Below, piece by piece: positions 21,320-32,991 of a stretch of DNA of 64,000 bases. The notes below the pieces were generated by a model, which was given only the letters and a program-made list of their open reading frames with translations, did not search any database and was not told the DNA's origin. The stretch's first letter is position 1, and every line of letters starts with the position of its first letter. The DNA lies in the NCBI GenBank assembly GCA_902524955.1, contig CABZEY010000005.1, positions 1 to 64,000 on the forward strand, read 5' to 3'. Origin of the DNA: an uncultured Pelagibacteraceae bacterium (lineage in GTDB: Bacteria; Pseudomonadota; Alphaproteobacteria; Pelagibacterales; Pelagibacteraceae). The position numbers were made by a program, and so were the translations under genes.

Positions 21320-22423
21320 ATGGAATTTAAGATTGATAGGGACGTATTCTTAAAATCATTAGCTCATGTTCAAGGTGTAGTTGAGAAAAAAAATACCCTT
21401 CCTATTTTGGGGAATGTAATGTTAGAGGCTAATGAGAACTTTTTAAAAATTACGGCAACGGATTTAGATATAATAATAACTGAAAAAATTTCATGTAACA
21501 CAATTGTTGAGGGCTCTACCACAACAACGGCTCAAGTAATTTACGATATAGTTCGAAAGTTAAAAACTGGATCAACTTTACACCTTTCTTTGAAAGAGAA
21601 TAATAGGCTAAAGTTAATTTCTGGAAAGTCAGATTTTAATCTAACATGCATTTCTCCAGATGAGTTTCCGGTTTTAGAAGATAATATGGATGAACAATAT
21701 ATTGAAGTTCCATCTTTTGAGTTTTTAAAAATTATTAATAAAACAAAGTTTGCGATTTCAAATGATGAAACAAGACATTATTTAAATGGTGTATATTTAG
21801 ATAAAAATGAAAATCAAATAGTTGCTGTTGCCACTGATGGTCATCGATTGAGTAAATCAGCAACGGAATTTAAGGGTAAAAACGAATTTCATCCAATCAT
21901 TTTACCAAAAAAAACAGTATATGAATTGTTAACAATCATAGATGAGGATTCGATCAATTTAAAAATATTATCAACAAAATCTAAAATTAAATTTTTATAT
22001 AAAGAAATAGTACTGATCTCAAAAGTGATAGATGGAAAATTCCCTGATTATGATAAAGTAATACCCAAAGATGCTAGAGTTGACGCAAAAGCAAATGTTG
22101 ATGAGTTTGTAAGCGCTTTAGATAGATTAAAATCTCTTTCTTCTGATAGAAAAGGTGTTATCAAAATTTCTTTACATGATGGAATAATGAAATTTTTAAT
22201 TAATGACTCAGTTTCTGGAGATGGAATTGAGGAGGTACAAACACAATACAAAGGTCAGCCATTAGAAATTGGGTTCAACTCAAATTACTTAATAGATGTT
22301 GCAAGTGTTTTGGAGAGTAAAGATATTATTCTAATGTTAAAAGATGCTACTTCACCAATACAAATTAAAGATGAAAATGATATTTTAAGTACTTATATAA
22401 TAATGCCGATGCGCGTGCTTTAA
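21320..22423 (+). CDS. dnaN: DNA polymerase III beta subunit (sliding clamp)
   Basis: DnaN sequence with NTLPILGNVML and C-terminal YIIMPMRVL; follows dnaA. Confidence 0.96.
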   Translation: MEFKIDRDVFLKSLAHVQGVVEKKNTLPILGNVMLEANENFLKITATDLDIIITEKISCNTIVEGSTTTTAQVIYDIVRKLKTGSTLHLSLKENNRLKLISGKSDFNLTCISPDEFPVLEDNMDEQYIEVPSFEFLKIINKTKFAISNDETRHYLNGVYLDKNENQIVAVATDGHRLSKSATEFKGKNEFHPIILPKKTVYELLTIIDEDSINLKILSTKSKIKFLYKEIVLISKVIDGKFPDYDKVIPKDARVDAKANVDEFVSALDRLKSLSSDRKGVIKISLHDGIMKFLINDSVSGDGIEEVQTQYKGQPLEIGFNSNYLIDVASVLESKDIILMLKDATSPIQIKDENDILSTYIIMPMRVL

Positions 22424-22433
22424 ATAGTTTTAA

Positions 22434-23525
22434 ATGTTAAGTATCGAAAAAGTAAATATTAAAAATTTCAAATCTTATAAAAACTACACACTTTCATTAG
22501 ATAAAAACTTTAAACATATAGTTGTTTATGGAAATAATGGGGTCGGTAAAACAAATTTATTAGACGGAATTTCTTATTTTTCAAATAGAAAGGGTTTGAG
22601 AGGTAGTAATTTAGATGAAGTTCTACCAAATGATAGATTAAATGAAGTAGATACACATTTTAAAATTAAAATTAAATCATTAGATAATATATTCAATCTC
22701 ACTTTTAAAATAATAAATGAAGATAACAAATTAAAAAAAAGGATCTTTTTAGATGATAAAAAAATATCATTATCGACAATAAAAAACTATATTAATATTA
22801 TTTGGCTGTCACCATATATGGATAAAATTATGTATGAAGGCCAAACTTTAAAAAGAAATTTTGTTGATAAAATGATAACTCAAAATGATAGTTATTTTAA
22901 TAAAATATTACTTAATTTTAAAAAAAATATTGCAGAGAGACTTAATATTCTCAAAAATTCAAAAGATGAAAAATGGTTAAATTTAATAGAGAAAAAAATT
23001 GCAAATAATATTTTCGAGATTTTCCATATTAGGCGTAATTATGCGAAAAATCTTAATGTTATCATAAATAAACAATTGAATAAATTTAAAAAAATTAGAA
23101 TAGATTACAAAAATAAATTATTTCCAAATTTGGAAAATAAGGATGATCTAATAAACTTATTTTTAAATGAATTAAAAAATAAAAGGGAATTGGACGAAAT
23201 TACCAAGCGAACAAATTTTAGTATAAGTTCTGATGAAATATATATTACGGATACTGAAAACAATATCAGCACTGATGCTTGTTCTACTGGCGAGCAGAAG
23301 TCGTCGTTATTAACAATAATTTTGGCAAATTGTTGGAAATTAAAAAATGAAAATAAAAAATTTATTCTTTTGTTAGACGAAGCTACTTCTCACATAGATA
23401 GAGTGAACTTTAAAAAATTATTTAATGAAGTTGATAAATTTGATACTCAAATTTGGTATACAGGAACAGATAAAAACCTGTTCCAAGTTATTGAAAATAA
23501 AGGTTTTTTTATACATTTACAGTAA
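22434..23525 (+). CDS. recF: DNA replication and repair protein RecF
   Basis: NFKSYKNYTL, GNNGVGKTNLLDGISYFS Walker A, CSTGEQKSSLL; between dnaN and gyrB. Confidence 0.93.
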   Translation: MLSIEKVNIKNFKSYKNYTLSLDKNFKHIVVYGNNGVGKTNLLDGISYFSNRKGLRGSNLDEVLPNDRLNEVDTHFKIKIKSLDNIFNLTFKIINEDNKLKKRIFLDDKKISLSTIKNYINIIWLSPYMDKIMYEGQTLKRNFVDKMITQNDSYFNKILLNFKKNIAERLNILKNSKDEKWLNLIEKKIANNIFEIFHIRRNYAKNLNVIINKQLNKFKKIRIDYKNKLFPNLENKDDLINLFLNELKNKRELDEITKRTNFSISSDEIYITDTENNISTDACSTGEQKSSLLTIILANCWKLKNENKKFILLLDEATSHIDRVNFKKLFNEVDKFDTQIWYTGTDKNLFQVIENKGFFIHLQ

Positions 23526-23575
23526 TCTATAGCTCCATTTTTTCAATCAAAAATGATATAATACATCAATTTTAA

Positions 23576-26098
<2,523 letters not shown>

Positions 26099-26101
26099 AA
26101 T

Positions 26102-27379
26102 ATGTTTTTTAAAGAGCAAATAAATCCAAATAATCTTAGAATTACATTAGAAACATTAATCAATATTAGATGGATTGCCGTAATTGGACAATTCTTTACC
26201 GTTTCTTTTGTTTATTATGGTCTAAAATTTCAATTTCCGTATTTTGAAACTCTTGTATTAATTTCCTTATCCGCCTTGGTAAATGTCTTTTTAGAATTGA
26301 ATAAGTCGCGGTTTGTAACAATTAATAATTTTTATGCTACGATCAGTATTTTTTATGACTTAGTTCAACTTGTCATATTACTTTATATGACTGGTGGACT
26401 GTCAAACCCATTTTCAATTTTAATCATAGTGCCAACAACAATTTCTGTTACTTACCTTTCCAGGAGTAGTAGTCAGTTTATAGTGGCATGCTCCATTGTT
26501 TGTTCGACTATCATCGCAATATATCATTTACCCTTACCAACTCCTCAGGGCAATGAATTAAATTTACCAAACTTTTATGAATTTGGAGTTTGGCTTTCAC
26601 TGACAATTGGGATTATTTTTTTAGGAAACTATGCTTATCAATTAAGTAGAGATAATAGAGTAAGAGCAAAAGCTTTGAATAAACTTGAGGAAGAACTCAC
26701 AAATGAAAAGGTTATTAATTCAGTTGGAGGAATGGCTGCAGCTGCAGTACACGAACTTGCAACACCTCTTGCAACTATATCATTAGTTGGGAAAGAATTA
26801 CAAAAGCAATTAATAGACAATAAATCTACTAAAGATGATATCAATCTTTTAATTAATCAAGCCTCAAGATGTAGCTCAATATTAAAGGATATCGCAGAAA
26901 GAAAACAGCAAGATCAGTTTATTTCCAATGTATCACCGAAAGAACTTATTAATGAAATTATTTTTTCATTGGAAAATAAATTAAACAAGGAAATTGTCGT
27001 AACAAACAAGTCACTGAATGAAAGACTCAAGATGTCTAAAAAAACGGAAATTAGCTATGCATTAAGAAACTTTATTGAGAATGCTTTAAAATTTTCAAAA
27101 ACAAAGATTAATATAGAAATAAACCAGCAAAAAAAAAATACTTTGATAGTTATAGATGATGACGGTTCAGGATTTGATGAAAATATTATATCAAGTCTTG
27201 GTCAACCTTATGTGAGTTCAGAAAAAGTGAGGAAAAATGTTCAGGGAATGGGCTTAGGTATTTTCATTTCAAAAAATTTATTAGAAAGATGTTCAGCAAA
27301 AGTAGAGTTTAGTAATAAAAAAAATGCTGGAGCAATGATTACAATAGAATGGACTAATTCTCAACTTGCAAATTTGTAA
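26102..27379 (+). CDS. regB: RegB/PrrB/ActS-type redox sensor histidine kinase
   Basis: N-terminal multi-TM domain with GGLSNPFSILI, H-box AAVHELATPLATI, Cys in INQASRCSSIL, HATPase domain (DDDGSGFDE, GMGLGIFISKNLLE). Confidence 0.88.
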   Translation: MFFKEQINPNNLRITLETLINIRWIAVIGQFFTVSFVYYGLKFQFPYFETLVLISLSALVNVFLELNKSRFVTINNFYATISIFYDLVQLVILLYMTGGLSNPFSILIIVPTTISVTYLSRSSSQFIVACSIVCSTIIAIYHLPLPTPQGNELNLPNFYEFGVWLSLTIGIIFLGNYAYQLSRDNRVRAKALNKLEEELTNEKVINSVGGMAAAAVHELATPLATISLVGKELQKQLIDNKSTKDDINLLINQASRCSSILKDIAERKQQDQFISNVSPKELINEIIFSLENKLNKEIVVTNKSLNERLKMSKKTEISYALRNFIENALKFSKTKINIEINQQKKNTLIVIDDDGSGFDENIISSLGQPYVSSEKVRKNVQGMGLGIFISKNLLERCSAKVEFSNKKNAGAMITIEWTNSQLANL

Positions 27380-28236
27380 GATAACATTTTGTAAATTAAT
27401 TTAGCTGTCAAAAAATCACATGCATGTAAATTTTGTTTAGGCGCTAACTCATTAATATCTGCTCCAATTACATTACTGTTTTTAAAAATGGATTTAAGTA
27501 TATCCAAGGTATCATTCCAGAATAGACCGCCCGGTTCAGGAGTCCCAGTTGCTGGCATTAAACTACTATCGAAGCCATCAACGTCAAAGGTCAAATATAC
27601 ATTTTTATTTTTAACTAAATTTTTAATCGTTGTTATATTTTTTTTTGAAAAACCTTTTGACCAAAAAATTTTTATTCTTTCCTTATTTCTTTTAACGAAT
27701 TCAAATTCCTCTTTGCATATATTTCGAATTCCTATGCCTATAATATTTACATTTTTAAAATCTAGACATCTCCTCATTGCACAAGCGTGCGAATTTTTAT
27801 TTCCTAAATATTGATTTCTTAAATCAGCATGAGCATCAATTTGTATTATAGTCAACTTTGAATAATTTTTTTTGAATGATTTTATTATTGCTGGTGTTAT
27901 GGAATGTTCGCCACCAAGAATTATTGGAAAGTATTTTAAATTTAAGGTTTTATTAATAATTCTAGTTAGTTGCTCTAGTGCTTGACCTAGATTTTTTTTT
28001 ATTTTTTCTTCTTTTAGAGTCTTCAAGTTAAATTTTCTATAAGGTTCCTTTTTTAACTCATCGTCGAATAATTCTACCTGATGTGATGCTTTAATAATTT
28101 TTTTAGGGGCCATTTTTGTACCACCCTCATAACTCACTGTGTTCTCAAGACCAAATGGTATAACTAAAACTTTATTTTTACTTTTAATTTCACTAGAAAG
28201 ACCTAAAAATCCATTAGACGATTTAACAGTTTTCAT
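27361..28236 (-). CDS. speB: Arginase/agmatinase-family ureohydrolase
   Basis: Mn-binding motifs GGEHSITPAI, IDAHADLR, FDVDGFDSSLMPATGTPEPGG; adjacent to other polyamine-type genes. Confidence 0.85.
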   Translation of the reverse strand: MKTVKSSNGFLGLSSEIKSKNKVLVIPFGLENTVSYEGGTKMAPKKIIKASHQVELFDDELKKEPYRKFNLKTLKEEKIKKNLGQALEQLTRIINKTLNLKYFPIILGGEHSITPAIIKSFKKNYSKLTIIQIDAHADLRNQYLGNKNSHACAMRRCLDFKNVNIIGIGIRNICKEEFEFVKRNKERIKIFWSKGFSKKNITTIKNLVKNKNVYLTFDVDGFDSSLMPATGTPEPGGLFWNDTLDILKSIFKNSNVIGADINELAPKQNLHACDFLTAKLIYKMLSYKFAS

Positions 28237-29258
28237 TTTTTAAAAATTTGTGAAAAATTTCTTTTCGGTCTTTTTTTCCATAAACCCCTATGATATGCGT
28301 CACTCGCTATTAAAGGCATTACCGATGTAGCCTCTGCGAAAACCATCTGCTCTTCAGTAGCGTCTACTTTGCCCCATGAGCTAGCTTCTTTTAAAGTCGA
28401 GCTACTGCAAGCACCATCACGACTATCAGCAACAGTTATTTGAACTGCATATTTATGCATCTCAACTTTTTTGTCTAATAATTCGGCGCATATTACAGTG
28501 TCTTGAATAAAATTTTTAGGAACGCCACCACCAATCATGATTAGCCCAGATACGTCAGATTGAATTTTAATTTCAGTTAATTCCCTAAATTCTTTAATAC
28601 TATCAATTGTAATATGTTTTTCTGGATTTCTTTCTTGATGCATAACTAACCCGAAACCAGCGGAGCTGTCGGTAAAAGCTGGACAAAAAATTGGGACGTT
28701 CTTGTCGTAAGCTAGTTCAATTAGTGATTCTTTTTTTTTACTTTTAGATTTTAGATATTTGCCAAGTTCGTATATAAACTCTCTTGAGGTATAGGCTTTG
28801 GGTTCTAATGTATCAGCTATTTCACCAATAGTCCTGTCACAATTTTGTAGTTGATCCTCGTCAATATAAGTATCGTATATTCTATCAATATAATTTTTTC
28901 TAAGGACGCTATCATCCTCGAATTGAGAACCTTGATAATGTTTAAAGCCTAAGGCTTCGAAAAAATCCATATCTATTATTGATGCCCCTGTTGCTACAAT
29001 AGCATCAACCATATTATATTTTACTAAATCAGCATAAATTTGCATGCAACCTGCCGCGGAGGTCGAGCCAGCCAAGGTTAAAAAAATTGTACAATCTTTA
29101 TTTCCTAACATATTGTTAAAAATTTTAGCCGCGTTGGCTGTTTCTCTTGATACAAAAGACATTTTGGACATAGAATCTATAATTGGTCGTGAATCAAAAG
29201 ATGTAATATCAATATGTTCAACAGCCTGTTTTAAAAAGCTTGATTTATTGTGTCCCAT
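28233..29258 (-). CDS. Deoxyhypusine synthase-like protein (DHS / homospermidine-synthase-like family)
   Basis: DHS-family sequence: AGSTSAAGCMQIYADLVKYNMVDAIVATGASI; DSRDGACSSSTLKEASSWGKVD, containing the catalytic-lysine region. Confidence 0.88.
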   Translation of the reverse strand: MGHNKSSFLKQAVEHIDITSFDSRPIIDSMSKMSFVSRETANAAKIFNNMLGNKDCTIFLTLAGSTSAAGCMQIYADLVKYNMVDAIVATGASIIDMDFFEALGFKHYQGSQFEDDSVLRKNYIDRIYDTYIDEDQLQNCDRTIGEIADTLEPKAYTSREFIYELGKYLKSKSKKKESLIELAYDKNVPIFCPAFTDSSAGFGLVMHQERNPEKHITIDSIKEFRELTEIKIQSDVSGLIMIGGGVPKNFIQDTVICAELLDKKVEMHKYAVQITVADSRDGACSSSTLKEASSWGKVDATEEQMVFAEATSVMPLIASDAYHRGLWKKRPKRNFSQIFKK

Positions 29259-29260
29259 AT

Positions 29261-30445
29261 CTACGCAAATAATGTCTTGACGTTATGATTTTCGTCAGCT
29301 TCGTAAATTGACATTAAAGGCTTGTCTTTAACTTCGTGAATTTGATTTGAATAAAACCCGTTAAAATTTGTTCTAAAGCTTATTCCGTACGCTCCTAGTT
29401 GTCCAATTTCAATATAATCACCTGTTTTAATATTTGCAGGTAACATAAATGGTCCTTTCATATAGTCCAGCCCATCACAAGTAGGTCCATAAAAACTATA
29501 GGGAATTAATCTTTTTGAAGGTGAGCTGTTGAGTTGAATAGATCTAGTTGGAAAAATAAATTTAGGTGTTCCAGCATCAAATAAGGATCCATATGTACCA
29601 TCATTAATATATAGGTTTTGTTTTTTTTTAAGCTCAACCCTAACAATTGTGGATCCACTTTCAGCAACTAATGCTCTACCGGGTTCACACAAAAGCTTTG
29701 GTTCTTTACTAAGATTTAATTTTTTAATTGCTTTTGTAATTTCTGAAAAATAATTTTTAATTGGCTGAGGATAAAGATCAGGATAGGTTGTTGGAAAACC
29801 TCCACCAACATTAATAATATCAGGTACAATATTAGTTTTTTTAATTATATTTCCTAAGTCTTTAATTGATTTAGAATAAGCTATTGGATGCATACATTGA
29901 GATCCAACATGAAAGCTTAAACCAAATTTTTTTGATTTCAATTTACCTAATTTAGCAAGTGAAGTCGCTTCGTTTACGTTTGCACCAAATTTTTTGGATA
30001 AGTCTATTTCTGCATGCTCATTAGATGTCTGTATACGTAAAAATAATTCAAGATCTTTGGCGTTTTTAGTAATTTTAATAATTTTTTCTAGCTCTTCCTT
30101 ACTATCAAAGGCAAAAGCTTTAACGTTATGTAAAAAGTAGGCTTCAAAGATACTCCTTTCTTTTTTAACAGTATGCATAAAGAATATTTTTGAATCTGGC
30201 GAAAGTTTTTTAATTAATTTAATTTCATCAATTGATGCTGCATCAAAGCTATTAATTCCATTTTTGATTAATGTTTTTATAATTGTCTCGGTTGGATTGC
30301 ACTTAACTGCGTACAATACCTCACCAGGAAAATTTTGTTTAAACCAATTTGATGCTGTTTTTAAACTATGTTTTCTAAAGCAATATACTGGATCTATCGG
30401 CTGTAAGGCCTTGACCAACTCGTTGACACACTGAAATTTTGCCAT
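29261..30445 (-). CDS. Type III PLP-dependent ornithine/lysine/diamino acid decarboxylase
   Basis: LYAVKCNPTETIIKTL PLP-lysine motif, GLSFHVGSQC, INVGGGFPTTYP, EPGRALVAESG, YGPTCDGLDYM. Confidence 0.9.
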   Translation of the reverse strand: MAKFQCVNELVKALQPIDPVYCFRKHSLKTASNWFKQNFPGEVLYAVKCNPTETIIKTLIKNGINSFDAASIDEIKLIKKLSPDSKIFFMHTVKKERSIFEAYFLHNVKAFAFDSKEELEKIIKITKNAKDLELFLRIQTSNEHAEIDLSKKFGANVNEATSLAKLGKLKSKKFGLSFHVGSQCMHPIAYSKSIKDLGNIIKKTNIVPDIINVGGGFPTTYPDLYPQPIKNYFSEITKAIKKLNLSKEPKLLCEPGRALVAESGSTIVRVELKKKQNLYINDGTYGSLFDAGTPKFIFPTRSIQLNSSPSKRLIPYSFYGPTCDGLDYMKGPFMLPANIKTGDYIEIGQLGAYGISFRTNFNGFYSNQIHEVKDKPLMSIYEADENHNVKTLFA

Positions 30446-30474
30446 CTCATAAAACCTCTCGTTAGTTAACAGTC

Positions 30475-30514
30475 GGTCGTTTTTCTAAAAAAAAATCCCA
30501 CAAAAAAAACAACC
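30475..30514 (-). promoter_or_regulatory. Structured 5' leader hairpin of the decarboxylase gene (candidate alphaproteobacterial speF-type leader)
   Basis: On the minus strand, GGTTGTTTTT (30514-30505) pairs with AAAAACGACC (30484-30475): 10 bp with one U-G. It lies about 30 nt upstream of the ATG, followed by GACTGTTAACTAACGAGGTTTT. Confidence 0.5.
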
Positions 30515-30650
30515 CCTTTCGCGAATTAAAGTATTTTGAATTTATGTAAAGAAAAAAAAACACGTAATTTTGTTTAAAATTTAGAGTTAATCCTTGGATT
30601 ATTTACTATGTGAGAGTTGTAAAAATGTAGATGAACCCTATATAAAACAT

Positions 30651-31214
30651 ATGAAAAATAGTCCTGGTAAAATGAATATTGCAGATTTTAACGATAAAAC
30701 CTTACTTATCGTTGATGATGATGACCCATTTAGAAACCGACTTGGTAGAGCAATGGAGACCAAAGGTTTTAATGTTTCCCTAGCTAAAAGCGTTGAAGAA
30801 GGGCTGATATCTGCCAGAAAATCACCACCTGGTTTCGCGGTTGTTGATCTAAGGCTACTGGATGGAAATGGATTGGATGTGATAGAGGAAATACATAAAT
30901 TAAAGCCAGATAGCAGAGTGGTTATGTTAACAGGATATGGAAATTTACCCACAGCAGTTTCTGCAGTTAAATCTGGAGCAATAGATTATTTGGCAAAACC
31001 TGCAGATGCTGAAGATGTTGAGGCAGCATTACTAGCTGAACCTAACAGTAAAGCGCAACCACCAGAAAATCCTATGTCTGCTGATCGAGTGAAATGGGAA
31101 CATATTCAAAGAGTTTTTGAATTATGTAACAGAAACGTTTCAGAGACAGCTAGGCGTCTAAAAATGCATAGAAGAACATTACAAAGAATCTTGTCTAAAA
31201 GATCGCCTAGATAG
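30651..31214 (+). CDS. regA: RegA/PrrA/ActR-type response regulator
   Basis: Receiver LLIVDDDDPFRNRLGRAM, VVDLRLLDGNGLDVIEEI, VMLTGYGNLPTAVSAVKSGAIDYLAKPAD; Fis-type HTH C-terminus NVSETARRLKMHRRTLQRILSKRSPR. Start chosen from in-frame ATGs; the track starts at TTG 30594. Confidence 0.9.
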   Translation: MKNSPGKMNIADFNDKTLLIVDDDDPFRNRLGRAMETKGFNVSLAKSVEEGLISARKSPPGFAVVDLRLLDGNGLDVIEEIHKLKPDSRVVMLTGYGNLPTAVSAVKSGAIDYLAKPADAEDVEAALLAEPNSKAQPPENPMSADRVKWEHIQRVFELCNRNVSETARRLKMHRRTLQRILSKRSPR

Positions 31215-31617
31215 TACGATAGTAATTTGCAAGAATACCAAAATTTTTTTTTGGACCCTTAATTTTAGTATAAATTGTAAAAAAATTTTTAGAGATGATT
31301 TTTAGTTTTGAAAGATACAAATCCTTTTTACAGAAAAAAAGTGATTGATAAAGCTTATTTTTTTTAAAATTGTACGCATTTTCTTTTTTATTATTTTCAA
31401 TATTAAAATAAAAATTAATATTATTTTTAGACTCAGATATTTGAAATATTTGATGTCCTGAAATTAACTTATTGTCAATATTAGTTTTGATATCTTCTTT
31501 AAACTCATAAGAATATTTTGATGAGTTTTTAATTACGCAATAACCTCTCACTGATATGTTTTTTTTTATTCGTTTTTTTACGATCCAATTTCCTGTGAGA
31601 TTTTCAAATTTATTCAA
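31207..31617 (-). CDS. Hypothetical protein, possibly DUF6314-like
   Basis: 136 aa, LTGNWIVKKRI...; family assignment is a guess from overall pattern. Confidence 0.45.
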   Translation of the reverse strand: MNKFENLTGNWIVKKRIKKNISVRGYCVIKNSSKYSYEFKEDIKTNIDNKLISGHQIFQISESKNNINFYFNIENNKKENAYNFKKNKLYQSLFFCKKDLYLSKLKIISKNFFTIYTKIKGPKKNFGILANYYRTI

Positions 31618-32210
31618 ATGAATTTATAATTATTTAATTTACAAATAATCAACGATAGTAAACTTATTTTAAAAAATTCGCCGAGAATAAAGGGATATAA
31701 ACCAAACTCAAGAATTGGCTTATCCCAACCTAAAACTACTCCAAGCCAGATTAATCCAAACAAATAAACTGGAGTTAAAGCAATTAATAATTTTATAAAT
31801 ATAGAAATAAAATTCTTACTTTTATTGTATTTGATAAAAAACTTTCTATTAAATGAATTCTCCTTCGAAAAGAACAAGCCAGCTATAAAAGCAGAGATAA
31901 TAAAACCAATTAAATAACCTCCCGTTGGACCCATTAAATATACTATCCCCAAGCCTTTTTCCGGAGTTCCCTGAAATACAGGTAAACCAATAGCACCTTC
32001 AAAGAAGTATAAGCTAAGAGTTATAAATCCAAATTTTGGGCCAAGAATTGCTCCACAAAGTAGCACAACAAAAGTTTGCATTGTCATTGGCACTGGATAA
32101 AAAGGTACACTAATTTTTGAGCTTAATGCAATTAAAATTGTAAATAAAAAAGAAATTAAAATCTTTGTTGGTGTGTCTTTGATTTTGTACTTTGAAATTA
32201 TATATATCAT
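31614..32210 (-). CDS. bioY: Biotin transporter BioY (ECF S component)
   Basis: VPFYPVPMTMQTFVVLLCGAILGPKFG, EGAIGLPVFQG, LMGPTGGYLIGFIISAFIAG. Confidence 0.93.
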   Translation of the reverse strand: MIYIISKYKIKDTPTKILISFLFTILIALSSKISVPFYPVPMTMQTFVVLLCGAILGPKFGFITLSLYFFEGAIGLPVFQGTPEKGLGIVYLMGPTGGYLIGFIISAFIAGLFFSKENSFNRKFFIKYNKSKNFISIFIKLLIALTPVYLFGLIWLGVVLGWDKPILEFGLYPFILGEFFKISLLSLIICKLNNYKFI

Positions 32211-32942
32211 TTAATTTTTTGTTAAATCTATAAAGACTTCTTCTAAGTCAGAATTGTTTTTTAACAGTTCTTTAGTAGAATTTAAAGCTACTAATTTACC
32301 CTTGTTTATTATTGCAATTTTATCACATATATCAGATGCTTCTTTTAAATAATGCGTTGTATATATTATAGTAACGCCTTGTTTATTTAATGTTCTAACT
32401 GACTCAAGCAGTTTTCTTCTCAGATCTACATCTACACCTGCCGTAGGTTCATCTAATATTAAAATTGGAGGTTGATGGACCATTGCTTTTGCCACTAAAA
32501 GTCTTCTTTTCATTCCACCTGACAAACTTCTGGTGTAGGCGTTTGCTTTATCAGATAAGTTCGTTAATTTCAAAATTTCATCAGTTATCCTGTCCTTTTT
32601 TTTTATTCCATATAATCCAGCCTGAATATCTAATAATTTCCTTGGAGAAAAAAAAGGATCAACATTTATCTCTTGAGGTACAATTCCAATTGAGGCTCTA
32701 ACTTGTCTTGGGTTCTTATCTAAATTAAATCCCCATACATTTATATAACCGTTTGTTTTATTTACTGTGCCAGCTAAAATATTAATAAAAGTAGATTTAC
32801 CCGCACCATTAGGGCCTAACAGACCAAAAATTTCTCCAGTTTTAACTTCAAATGAAATATTATTTAGAGCTTTAATATTTTCGTTTCCTTGTTTATAAAT
32901 TTTATTCACATTTTCTGCCTTTAAGGCGATTGAACTATTCAT
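32211..32942 (-). CDS. ABC-2-type transporter ATP-binding protein (YadG/DrrA/NodI-like)
   Basis: LLGPNGAGKSTFINILAG, LSGGMKRRLLVAKAMVHQPPILILDEPTAGVDVDLRR. No permease gene alongside. Confidence 0.9.
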   Translation of the reverse strand: MNSSIALKAENVNKIYKQGNENIKALNNISFEVKTGEIFGLLGPNGAGKSTFINILAGTVNKTNGYINVWGFNLDKNPRQVRASIGIVPQEINVDPFFSPRKLLDIQAGLYGIKKKDRITDEILKLTNLSDKANAYTRSLSGGMKRRLLVAKAMVHQPPILILDEPTAGVDVDLRRKLLESVRTLNKQGVTIIYTTHYLKEASDICDKIAIINKGKLVALNSTKELLKNNSDLEEVFIDLTKN

Positions 32943-32991
32943 GCTGGTCGGGTTGTAATAACATTAAATTTAATAATTTATATAAAAATAT

